Positions 1-12,100 of a DNA stretch of 64,000 nucleotides are shown piece after piece. Under the pieces are notes generated by a model. It was not told the origin of the DNA, did no database searches, and saw only the letters and a list, made by a program, of their open reading frames with translations. Location of the stretch: positions 186,001 through 250,000 of the forward strand of contig JAODUO010000156.1 in NCBI GenBank assembly GCA_025642075.2. The letters run 5' to 3'. The position numbers and the translations under genes are program-made. This DNA is from Ridgeia piscesae. Its lineage: Eukaryota > Annelida > Polychaeta > Sabellida > Siboglinidae. The stretch's first letter is position 1. Each line of letters starts with the position of its first letter.

Positions 1-1020
1 CCATCTTGGCTTTTTGTTCCTTTTCTTTGTTGAGATAGGTACAAAACGCTGCACAGCAGAGTTAACTACAGCTTTAAAATGATCCCATTTTGTGTTTACA
101 TCAATATTCTGGAATGCCTGTTCCCAGTCATAGTCACTTAAAAATTTCCTCATTTCCTCATAATTCCCTCTCTTGTAATCATAATATGTCTCTCTCCACT
201 CTTTAACCTGTACCGATACTATGACATCACATGTCACAATGTTATGGTCACTGAATGGATCTTTTACCCTAACGGCATCAATCATATTCGGTTCTGTTGA
301 TAAAATCAAATCTAATATGGTCTCACCCCTAGTTTCAACATGTACATGTTGGTTAGAAATAAATCTTGGGTAAGTTCAAGGAACCTTGCCCCTTCTGCTC
401 CCGCCTGCATCCTCTTCCAGTCTATACTTCTGTGATTAAAATCACCAAATATCACAACATTGTTGCATGCTGCACATGCTTTCCGCATGACGTCATGTAA
501 AGCTAGTTCTTTCTCTAAATCTGCAGATGTGCTATGGTAACATACCCCGACAAGTAGGGACCCTGTCATGGTATTTATTCGACACCATACTGTTTCAGTG
601 TTTGGAGTTTTAGTAAGCTCCTCACAGATAACATAATGTAAATTGCCTCTTATGTATATGATACAGCCACCTCCTTTCATGTCCTCTCTATCATTTCGAA
701 CTAAATTGTATCCCTCCAGGTTCAGTTCTGCATCTGTTATGTCTTTGTGTGCCCATGTTTCGGTTATGCATATTATATCCGGGTTTTCCTCAACTGCAAT
801 ACACTGCAGTTCATCCAATTTGTTCATAATGCTTCTAGCATTTACAGATACAACTTTAAGTTTATGTACAGTTATGTGCCCAGTGCTCATTTTTTCGTCA
901 TTTTTATCCCCTTCACCCATTTTGTGCAAATTTTTAGTGTCATTATACAAGTCAGTGCTGGTGCCTACTTTTTTGCCGGTTTTGTGGACTGGCTTCCCCT
1001 CCTTGTGGTTGTCATTTTAG
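1..1020 (-). pseudogene. LINE fragment: apurinic-type endonuclease domain, truncated by the window edge
   Basis: The minus-strand frame is open from about 1017 to 312 and reads VSVNARSIMNKLDEL, PDIICITETW, GGGCIIYIR, VGVCYHS and FGDFNHRSIDW: the ordered motifs of the endonuclease/exonuclease/phosphatase domain in Jockey/CR1-like non-LTR retrotransposons (ITETW with catalytic Glu, GDFN with Asp and Asn). Near 345 the frame shifts by one; the other frame continues to position 1 with DLILS and the SDHNIV motif holding the catalytic histidine. Reverse transcriptase would lie beyond the left edge. The frameshift means this copy is probably dead unless it is a sequencing error. Confidence 0.88.
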
Positions 1021-1129
1021 GCTGGCTATTCCTTCGAAGAGGTGGTGTTTTACGTGCAGCAGATGTTGACCTGCTCCTCCTGGGGGGGACTCCCTCCCTG
1101 GTGCCTAGGCCCAAGCCCAGTTAGGCATT

Positions 1130-4100
1130 GCTAACTGTTTTCAATATTTACTGCCATTCGCTTGTATTTATTATTGATTTGTGTTATTTATATTTTGATG
1201 ATTGTTCATGTGCAATTTATTTATTCTGATCCTGTTTTATTATTGTGAATAAAATATCACTACAACTATTCCTAATTATAATTAATAATAATGCATTTTA
1301 CTTCTAGAAATTTAAGCATTACTAAGAATTGTGTATTTGTTATTTCTAGTATATGTATTTAAATGCTTGGCATGGATATACAATAATTCTATGTGTTTGA
1401 TTAATTATTGTAGTTATTACATGCACTTTGAATTGTTTTATTTCAGAAATCTCGCACCTGAAAGTTACACACATTACGTGTATGCATGATTACAAGCTTC
1501 ATCTGGCTGAAGATGACACAGCAACATATCTACGCTGTCTAAAGATACAGTCCCTGTGAACATGACATATACACTGCAGTTTTAATAGACAAGAACACAG
1601 CATTATTGCATTGCCTGAACAAATATAAGTCCGTGGTTATATCACAGCTGCAAAATAATTATATTTGTCAGACAGTGAAAAGGTGCGTATGCATACAGGT
1701 GTAATTTGGCCTAGAGGTGTCAACATTGGCAATCGGCCGCTGATTGAAGCAAAAATGAAGGGGTGTCAGGTTAGAGACTGGATTGTAGGAGAAAGAGATA
1801 TGTAATTTTCACGAATTTTATACATGACATGTGTTGATAGAGACTAATTAATGTCTGAAATTTCCAATACCATGGATTTATAATCCTAGTGGGAAATCAA
1901 AGAAACGCCTATGGAAAATCAATTGGTGGTCTCTACCCACGAGGGAGCCATGTTTTCGACATACTTATAAATCTGGGTAGTGCTATAAAGATATGGCAGT
2001 AGAGCTTAGCCTTGTGTATGTGCAGGGAAATTCACATACTTTTGGAACTGACAGGTACTAAGGATAAGGCTCACGTATAGAAATCAGGTATACCTGGATT
2101 TGGCTGGAAATCATGCGAATGCGCCTATCGAATGCCGTACCTTAAATTTAGACAAACGATGCTAAAAATACAGTCAAGTAACAAAAAATAAAAGCATGCG
2201 CAGAATGAATGCCGTACTTTTAGACTGGCAACCCGCCTAAACCACGGACTTATATGCACATAAGTCCGTGCCTAAACGTACTACGGTATACGGGTCACGT
2301 GCGCGTGCTACTGCCATACAATAATGGGTCTTAATTAACACGCAGGTTTTACACATTTCTGTCCATTTACTCAAATGTTTCCATTTGCCCTTATTCATAT
2401 GTTATGTTTAACGTTGACCTATACATCTTTGTAATCAATTAGTATAAAATAACAACAACAAACTTTCTAAAACACGCTGTTACACCCTATCTACCAAGAC
2501 ATGCTACGGTTAGGGTGCTTCCTCTATTCAAGCCATCAAGGCCAAGTATCCATCACCTGATGCCCGATCATATTCCAAAATACCTAGATTCCATACGTTT
2601 AGAAAAATTGAAATACTGTATTTTGCATAGGTGATAATTATGATAGAACGCACTTAATCAAATGTTAATTCTCCATCTTCCACCACAATGAATGCTGTTC
2701 TGATTTTTAGCATTTGTCAAATTTCCAGTGAATCATAAAACAGATGGACACATATTTCCTAATTATGTTTGAATCTCTGCACTGTGGAAGATACATCAGG
2801 CAGATTTGAGAAGATCCAAGGGGATGTATCAGTGATGAAAACAGGAAATAAAACACTGAAGACCAATGCCACCCTCACTTGGGACTTCAAGGAATTAGGG
2901 AATATTTGAAAGTCCACCAAACATGATGCTTTTAGCACTGGTTCAATGGCCACTAATGCATGATGTAGGCCTTATGGTTTTCCAATCCAAAACTGCTATT
3001 TGCATTTATCTAATAATTGGTTAATGCTATTGTAACAATCAATTACACCATGGGCATGTTTTTTTTCACTGTACATGGCTCCATTTCACTCAGCTTTATG
3101 AAAGATTATCTGGCTATAGAGAGCGGTGGCAGTATGAATAGTTTCCGTTCATTAATTGCAGCATTGCTGGATGCTTCTCAGAGAAGCCGACATGGTGTTC
3201 AATTGAACATGTCTGCCAGCAAGCAAAGTGCTTTGAGCAATCCTTAGGATGGGAGATTGTGATATAAGAACTTACCTTTTTACTTTTCTATTTTTACTCA
3301 TCCCATAGGCCATGTCATTGGGCTTGAAATTAACAACAAAAAGCTATGCTTATGAGACAGTTTCAATAATTACCCTGATACACAGCTGCAACAACGAGAA
3401 TATCTTGTGAATAAGAAAAACAAATTGTTACAACTGTTCATTTGGAACATTTATTGGGAAAGTTTTAGTTTCACATACATTACAGAGAAATATGCACTGT
3501 TTCCATTAAACCATTCCATTTTGGGAATGATGTTGTATAACCATTTCTCAACAATGTAAATACAGCAAAACTTAATAATGTATATGCAGTGAAGGCTCTG
3601 ACTTATAGCACCCATGGCACCACAAACAAAATATGATAATAAAGATCACCTTTCACATTGTTTTGGAAATGGCAAGAAACAACAGAGGAAACAAATATTG
3701 GCAAGGAACAGACATGCTACTGGAATAGACGTGAAACTCGACAAAAAACACAAACTAATGCAGTACATAGAACATATCACACAGTCTCACATCATGTTAT
3801 TGCACCAAAGTCTTATAGCAGCACTGGCCACATTAGACATATTAAATAAAAAAATACTCTATTATCATTCATGCTGCATTAATTAACAGCTAAAAACGGA
3901 AGAATTACGTGACTGAAAATCCCTTAACTACTATGTAATCCACTTCTGAATTATGAATATAATCCTTTGGCACATCCAGTATAATAAATTCTGTCAATAT
4001 CAGTGACAGAATGTCAGAAGGTGACTTATTCACCACGTATTGCACAGAATCACAGTCGAGGTACAATAATGACATTGCTTGGCCTTCGTGAACACTTGGT

Positions 4101-4793
4101 TGCCATTCGACAGGAATGAGTGACCAATTCACTCACTACGACGTGGAGCCATATTTATGTTGGAAACTAGATCTTGCTTGATCCAGTCAGTGGCAGGAGG
4201 ATGTTATACAAAAAAGAACATTACTAACAAAACATGAGCACATCCAAACAAGATTTGGGTGAAATATATCAACTTGTATAAATGCACCCTATTTTATATT
4301 TGCAAGTGTAACTTCACAGGTAGCAAGCAATCTTCAGTATTTGGTCTTTCGAACTATTTATCTGTGTAAAATATTAATCTAATCTGTCAAAGCATTATAA
4401 GTGTATAACATATAAAAAGGTGAACTCCTTGTTGATTTTAGCTGTTACAGAAGCAAATAACTGCCAACATTGCAAAACCATGGCAGACCTCACAATAAAT
4501 GTAAAGTAAGTTTAAAATTGTTACCATGACTAATGCACAGGAAATAAGTCCTGCGACACTTCGGCACACTGCCATAGGTGACTTTAGTAGCTAGTTTCCA
4601 ATACAGTTGAAACTATATACCCCCGGGGTAGTTATATAATTATGAAATAGAACAGTTGCAGCCAACTATATTTTCTCCAAATAGTTCATTTAACACAGCC
4701 ATGGTGTATAAAGATAGAATACATTTAAAATCAGCTGAAAGATCATGCTGAAAGTCACAATCAGGCATCACATAAATCAAGATGTCCACGCTG
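1130..4793. other. 3' flank and probable 3' UTR of rhophilin, no other gene seen
   Basis: AT-rich sequence. Short open frames on both strands here show no family resemblance or splice context and look like chance. The only structure I see is an inverted pair of TATAAGTCCGTGG motifs at 1624-1636 and 2242-2254. Confidence 0.5.
3450..3455 (-). terminator. candidate polyadenylation signal of rhophilin
   Basis: The first AATAAA I find on the minus strand after the stop codon, about 1.34 kb downstream. This implies a 3' UTR of roughly 4793 to 3430. No transcript evidence is available, and weaker variant signals could be used earlier. Confidence 0.35.
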
Positions 4794-5126
4794 TCAGTGC
4801 TTCCCATTTGCAACAATGTTCCTGTCCGCCTTTCCTTCCCGTGATTTACTACGCCGTTTGCGCAGTTTCCAAGAGCCTCCAGTCCAGCTCTTCCTGTGAA
4901 CCCTGGTGTCACCCTTATTTAGGGTACCTGACTGCATGCAGGTCATGACCTGGGGTGAACATGGTACCGGGGGCTGCAGGTAGTTACAGTCGAGTGGGGT
5001 CACCAAATGCAAAGTGAGGTTATCACCAGCTGCCCGGATGAGTGAGATGACTTCGTTGTGACAGCCCCGTTTGACATCATTGTAACTGACAGCAGTTATG
5101 AAGTCTCCCGCTCTCATGCATGCTCT
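4794..5126 (-). CDS. RHPN: rhophilin exon 15 (residues 578-687, second half of PDZ and C-terminus)
   Basis: Acceptor ATGTTTACAG, then 110 codons and a TGA at 4796-4794. It contains RAGDFITAVSYNDVKRGCHN and EVISLIRAAGDNLTLHLVTP, the PDZ strand-helix-strand region (A..GD.I..V......H.EV..L....G..L...VV). The tail is rich in lysine, arginine and serine (WKLRKRRSKSREGK) and matches the family only weakly. Confidence 0.93.
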   Translation of the reverse strand, partial: RACMRAGDFITAVSYNDVKRGCHNEVISLIRAAGDNLTLHLVTPLDCNYLQPPVPCSPQVMTCMQSGTLNKGDTRVHRKSWTGGSWKLRKRRSKSREGKADRNIVANGKH

Positions 5127-8100
5127 CTGTAAACATATACATAAAGAAGAAATGGGCCAAGTGGCACTGAAGTCTTGTGGACTGTATAGTATTTTGTGAA
5201 AACAGCAGACAATATCGAATAGTGTATAATTTTTCACTTCTAGTTATTTAGAATATAAATTTTCTATCTTTGTCAATTGTATCTTTAACCAGTAGACACC
5301 AGTCACATCAATTTAAAGATAATTTCTTTGCTTATCCATATGAGATGACAAGAAATACAGCCAAATTGCATGAATCGAGTGACACAATTTGTCATTAATG
5401 GTTTTTAGTCAAGATGGAGTTACCTACTTCCAATCCAATGCAGCAGGCAGTATCAATAAAGTGTATGAATTTTCACTTGGTAGTTGTCTAGAATATTAAT
5501 TTTCTATCTTTGTTAATTGTCACTTACAGACAACAATATATATTTAACCAGTAGACACCAAAGTCATAATTTTAAAGATACTTAAACACCAAAATAAACA
5601 CAAACAAGCATATAAAATTGGTAGTTTAAACGAAGATATAGCTTCAAACATTATTATATGCAGTAACTGTCCAGTTTAACAGGGATCTGCTGGGTTAGTG
5701 TTATAGCCCGCTACCAGGCTATGGACCAGCAATTAGCTATGTAGTCGTCCCTATACACTCTACTGGGCTATTTACATAGCCTCTAACAGAGAAATTACTT
5801 ACGCAGCTTCTTTGTATATACAAATCACCAAAGGAGGGCCACGAGAGGAGCTAAAAGTTCAGACAGAAATAGGCAAAAAAAATACATTTTGCTTTTTGGG
5901 CAGGCCCTGAGATGCCCTTACAAGACTAGCGAACTAAAAATTTCTTATCTACAATGAAAATAGCCTCAGATACATTTATGCAAAATTAGAGGAAAAGCTT
6001 CCGAAAAGTGTTTGAATAAAATAGGAAAACTTGTAAATGTACAATTTTTAGTCGAGTTGCCACCCTATTATGTACAGTAGGGAACCTGGAAATAGTTGGT
6101 CGTGTAAAGTGTTTTTGCTGAATCATAGATTATGTGCCCCTGAACTCAAATCTGTGGGTTGGCAATGCGCCATCCTTGGGCAACTCGTGGGAACCACTAA
6201 AATCCAAGATGGCTACTATGATCCTGGTAAATTACAAAATATGCTAGGAATATAATTTTTGTATGTACACGCATGCTTTGGCGTATGGGGAATTATTATG
6301 AACCGTTCATAATAATGTCCGACTGTTCCCGTGACCAAAATGGCCGCCATTTTCACCAACAATAGCCAAAATCGAGCATAATTTTATTGACTTTTGCTAT
6401 ATAAATATGATTTAATTTTTTCCATTCCTATGTTTTACCATATCAGGACTTAAAAGTAACTATTTCAACTGATGATGTGCAAGAGCCATGATTTTGTGCT
6501 TATTCCTACGTTTTAGCATATGGACAAGAACATACTACTGGTATATACTTATACTGCCTTAAATATACGTGAAATAAATACATTTACTGTTTCAACATTA
6601 TGAGGAATTAAAAGTAAGCATTCACACCCAATTAATTTGTTCTTATAAAATAAAAATTGACACCATTTTACAATATCATGGCTACCGGGATGTAACGTGA
6701 ACTAATAAAGAGAATGCTTGTATTAATTGTGCGCAGCTGTGGCCATGGTGTATCTCATAGTGAACCTCCCGTGTGTAGACATAGGTCTCAACAGCTAGAC
6801 TTGAAAACACATTGCTTTTTTGCGCCGAGGAGTATCTGCCCACAGATCCCAAACATCTTGAGAGATAAGCATTTCTGCCTGTGTAGATAGGCCTGGTATG
6901 AAGACATTCAAAGAAGTGTACTGGACATCTGTGAGTGTAGAAATGATGAATAGAGTTATCGGGTTGATGTAAGAATCTGCGGGGAAGCAGATCTTATTAA
7001 GGCTGAAGCCCGATATTGTAAGTTATGCTACGATAGGTTCTGTAAACTTCCTCGTGCCAGTTGTACATGTAGGTGTGTCAAGCCTAGCCATGCTCGCTAA
7101 TCTCTGTGATTACTTTGGTGAGGAGATCGTTGTTTTACACATTGAGGGTTGTGCATCTATTGTTGGTTTCACAGATGGTGTAGGCAAGACAGTGAAGGTG
7201 GTCAAGTATGACGGTGTAGATGATGAGAGTGTAGAAACTGTTGTACGTAGGGTGAAAGCTGAAGCTCTAGCTCTTCATCGTAGCAATGATTATGATTTAA
7301 GCCAGTTCACATTTGAGATGACAGTTGCCAATATATGTCCTACTTTGCTAGCATTAGTTTCTCAATTGGTATCCAATGGAGAATTTAATTAATCAGCAGT
7401 AACCATATCACAGTGCATTCAACAGCACATTTCCAACTGCACAAATCGAACCACTCTTGGTCTTGCTGTGAAGTTACATCATAAAAGGTAGTTCAGAATA
7501 GATAAAGTTGCTCAACGTTGTGATGGAATGGTACACAGGCCCGAAGAAAGTGAACCCCCTCTTATGGTATGTAGGTCTGGCCCACCATTCACTGTGTATG
7601 CACTACAGGGAAGTCTAGAATGTGCCCAGATCGTGGATACTCAATGGCTGAACTCCCTCCTGTATGATTCAAATGCTATCGAATGGGAGGCTATAATGCT
7701 GCTTTGGCGAGAGTGGAATATTCCCCCAAACCAGCCACTATCTACATGTTTGGTCCTCTGGTCGACGCACCACCATCCCACCCTGACACTGTTCTCACGA
7801 CGCTGTCATACTTCGAGAGAACTCTCACTGAACTTGGGATGAAGACCTCAAATCTATCCGCTGACATGCAACTTTACATCGTAGCAACACTTATCAAGTG
7901 GGCCAGTCACGGGAACCGCTTCAAGTCAGTCATTCTTCGACCTGGTGGCATGCATACCCTCATGTCGTTCAATGGCTGCATTGGACACTTGATGAAAGCT
8001 AGTGGTCTTGGTGTACTTGTTGGGGCTGCATTTAGTGACCATGAATGGCAAGGCGTGGGTGAGATCAATGCGTGCCTTTCGTATGGTGACAGCAGCATTG

Positions 8101-11100
8101 CTATACGACTTCCTCAAAGATGGTCTCAAGACATTCGAAGATATCAGTCAGTATCTTGACACAGCTGGAGAACACCCAAACGGTAGGCTGTGGGTTGACT
8201 GCCTCATACGGCCTATGCTCATTGAGCACCAATTCGAATGTGCTGAGTGCGATTGTGATTATCTTTTGCAGCAGCACTGCTACCAGCAAATGCTACCCTA
8301 CTTCTTCGCAGCTGGCCACTGGCAATACACTAGATACATTACATGGCACGTGATGGATCATGAGATGAAGGAGCAGAAATGTAAGGAGAATGGGGAATAA
8401 CCTTTTCTATGAGAACGTAATGGGAATGATTTATCGTTTAAATACCAATGGTTAATAATGTACACTCTGTTAATGCCCAAATGAAACTTGTCATTGCAAA
8501 CAAGTTCTCAGTGTGTACCAATTATATAATTGAGTACTTCTGACGTTATACTTTTAAATTGTACCATTTTGTGTCATTTCCCAAGCTTTTTGTGCTTCTT
8601 ATCCGCTGTAGTAGACTAGTAGTATACATATATATGAAGGTACAACTATTAGCCTTCCTGGAACTCAGTCATGATGAATGTTCAATGCTGAAGAGGAACT
8701 GTAAATAAATCTTCAAGCTATTTTCGGTTGAAATGGCGGCCATCTTGAATTTGTGTCACGTGACCATAGACATACATCATTGAACATTTTTACATAAAAT
8801 TCCTCATATGTTGGTACATTGCATGTATTTATTTCATGTATAATTAAGGCAGTACAACTATATACCAGTACTATGTTCTTGCCCGTATGCTAAAACGTAG
8901 GAATAGGCACAAAACCGTGGCTCTTGCATATTTTTGGTTAAAATGACGGCCATTTTGAATATTAATTGGTTTTCTTGGGCGGGCATCAGTTGAACTAGTT
9001 CTATTTAAGTCCTGATATGGTAAAACATAGGAATGGACAAAATAAAATCATATTTATATTGCTATTGTTGGTGAAAATGACGGCCATTTTGGATTTTGAT
9101 CACGTGAACATAGTCGGACATTATTATACATGGTTCCATTGAATTCCCCATACGCCAAAGCATACGCATGCTTTTCGGCATTGTACATAAAAAAATTATG
9201 TTCCTAGCATGATGTATAAAGATGAACACATTTTGTAATTTACCAGGATCACGGCAGCCATCTTGGATTTTCGTTGTTCCCACAAGTTGCCCAAGGATGG
9301 CGCATCGCCATCCCACGGATTTGAGTTCAGGGACACATAATCTATATGATTCAGCAAAAAAACTTGCAACCATTTCCAGGTTCACAAAATGGCAAATCGA
9401 CTATAAACGACCCTAGGAGCCTTAAAAATGTGTCAATCAAATTTACATTTTTTCTGCATAGTAACATTATCCTAAGAAATGTCTATGCAAAATAAAAAAA
9501 TAAACAGATCTTCAACGGTTTCTGAGATGTGAGAACTATTAGCAGACAGCGCCCAGCGCATGGCTGACACAAAATAATACCTTAAGTCCACTGGACCTCT
9601 TGCCCTAAGGACATTCTGGATTAATTTACTATAATAAGATTTGAATGTATTAATTTGAAGAAAAACAAATTGCATGTTAGGTAAAACGTCCCTTACTGAT
9701 TGGTTGTTTTTGGATCAATTGCAGAACATTTTCATATTACAAATACTCAGTTCAGTTCTCTATGGTATGCCACAAACCATAAACTGACAAGAATCCTTAA
9801 TCAACACTGAAATTTGAAAAATAAAGTTGTTTTCTTGAAAAAAGGTTGTACTTTATCAATGAATGTTTTGCACAAAATGAGGAGGAGAAATAGATAGAAA
9901 TAGTGTGTGTGTGTGTGTGTGTGCGTGTGCGTGTGCGTGTGCATGTGCATGTGCATGCGTGGGTTGGTGCATGGGTGCGTGTGTTAGCATATTAGCATAT
10001 GTACATACACAGTATTACATACAAACTAGCATGTTCATAGTTACTCTCATAGAACTGTTTCTTGCCGTGAGATTTTGCGAATATTTTACAACCAGCTTTG
10101 TCTAACCTGAGCAAGACTAGAGTTCTCAACTGCAGTGATAATGACTGGTGACTGGCCCCGCACGCTGAAACCAAACTCTTCATCACTTGACCTTCGACGC
10201 AGGTTGATACACCTTGGGGCTGTCCACTTGTGGCGGGCAGAGAATATGTTTAGTGGGCCCTAAAACAGTAGTTGGGTGCCTGATTAAAACACAGAAATTA
10301 CAACTTATACAGAGAGGGAGAGAAAGGGAGAGAGAGAGAGAGGGAGAAAGAGGACGGAGATGGAGGGGGACAGAAGGGGGCGGGCGGCAAGCGGGCGGAT
10401 GGACGGATGAAGAGAGAGAGAGAGATGACTACTTGCATAATGATAGCTAGTTGCATACCAGCTCATGAAACAAGTCATCCACTTTGTACTTGGAGAAATC
10501 TGGCAGAATCGGAGTCGCCACTGATCTTGTGAGGGCTGCAACACAGGTGTTTTTGTGAGCTACTTAAGAATGATAATATCCTAATTAATTTCATTAAGAA
10601 CTTACCATAAGTAAGAACCAAATTGTTCATGCAAGTTATAGTATAAAGATCCAACAAAGCTCAATCGGTATTGTATATAAATTAATGAAACTGTTTAGTT
10701 AATGCTATTTTAATGCAAATGTTGTGTTAGTACCAGATGTATTAGGTTAAAACATCTACACTGTCTAAATCGTCAGTGACAGAAGTAAAACAAACCAGAA
10801 TAGTTCAAAACTGTGTCATTATGAGACTACTAGTATATTTGAGGATAAATGAAAGTGAAAGTGTTATATGGGCTCACGCTGTACACTTGGTGCTGGACAC
10901 GGGTCTGTGAAGTCATCCTCATCATCAAATTCTGCAAACTTCTGCAGACACCTGTTGACCACACAAACACATCCACGAGTCTTGTTGCACATAATCATTG
11001 GTAGGAATAAACAGACCTTTGGGTAACTCATTATCAAATAGTTCTTTGATACAATGCTGATGAAAAGCACTAACATGGTTAATATTAATAAAAAAATATC

Positions 11101-12024
11101 CACTGCATATAATTCTGCTTTGAAGAATTAATGTTAGTTAGAACAGCAAACAGTTGACATCACAAACTTAGAATAAAACAAATTCCTAAACCAACCAGCT
11201 GTGTATAAGAACAAACTCATATTTGTGTATATCTGCCCTAAAGCCCTGCGTGGACTGGAAATCTGAGCCCGCCCCACACATCACAATTCAGCCGGCAGCC
11301 CGCACCGCCACGCAGTAACTTGGCCTACAACCAGCTCATATCGCACATTTCTTCACACCCTGCCCCGGCCCTCGGTAACTTGGCCCCCAGCCCGCCCCGC
11401 AGTAATTTGCCAAAGATCACCCTGCAGTCCATAACAGATTTAATATCTACCATGGAATAATAAAAAATAACTAATCACTGTTGATCTTACTTAATTTATT
11501 AACTAAATTTCATTATTTTATTGATTAATTGTGTATGAGAATTAATATATTGCTAGTTATATTTTCTATTCACCTGTCTTTTTAACCAGTTAATTACTTG
11601 AAATTTAATCAACCACATCTTTCAGTCAGATAGAAATAACTATATTGGAGGTCACTGTGGTTATTCACCATGACAACATTGAGCATATCAGAGAAGCTAA
11701 AATCCACTACCATATAGTCAATTGTCACCTATGACCAAGGTGGCCCAGCTGCAATTACTTAGCAACAACAGACCTCTTTTGCAGTGGCCTGCCTTGCCTG
11801 TCTTCTGATCTTGGCTTGTCGCCTTCTAACCAGCTCAGCTAGATGGCAGCTGCTAAGGCCTGCTATTGTGTCAGTGCCTCATTGGTGGTGCAATCCCAGT
11901 GCAATGTGATAAGAAATAATTATTTGCCTAAGGGAAGGATCTTCAATTGCTTTACATTTTTGTTGTTTTACAGTTTACCAGACTGGGAAATTGGGTATCC
12001 TACCAGACATTGCCATTACTCGGT

Positions 12025-12100
<76 letters not shown>

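Noticed and set aside
643..1124. Plus-strand ORFs at the left edge
   Set aside because: Antisense shadows of the LINE endonuclease frame.
3017..4132. Short ORFs in the 3' flank (3017, 3614, 3658, 3905)
   Set aside because: Short, no recognised family, and in or near the probable 3' UTR.
4640..4948. ORFs overlapping the end of rhophilin in other frames
   Set aside because: They overlap the conserved exon 15 frame or its 3' UTR and show no conserved motif.
10864..11103. A 79-residue ORF read through as one exon
   Set aside because: Only 10878-10951 lies between valid splice sites with matching phases and family similarity; the rest is intron.
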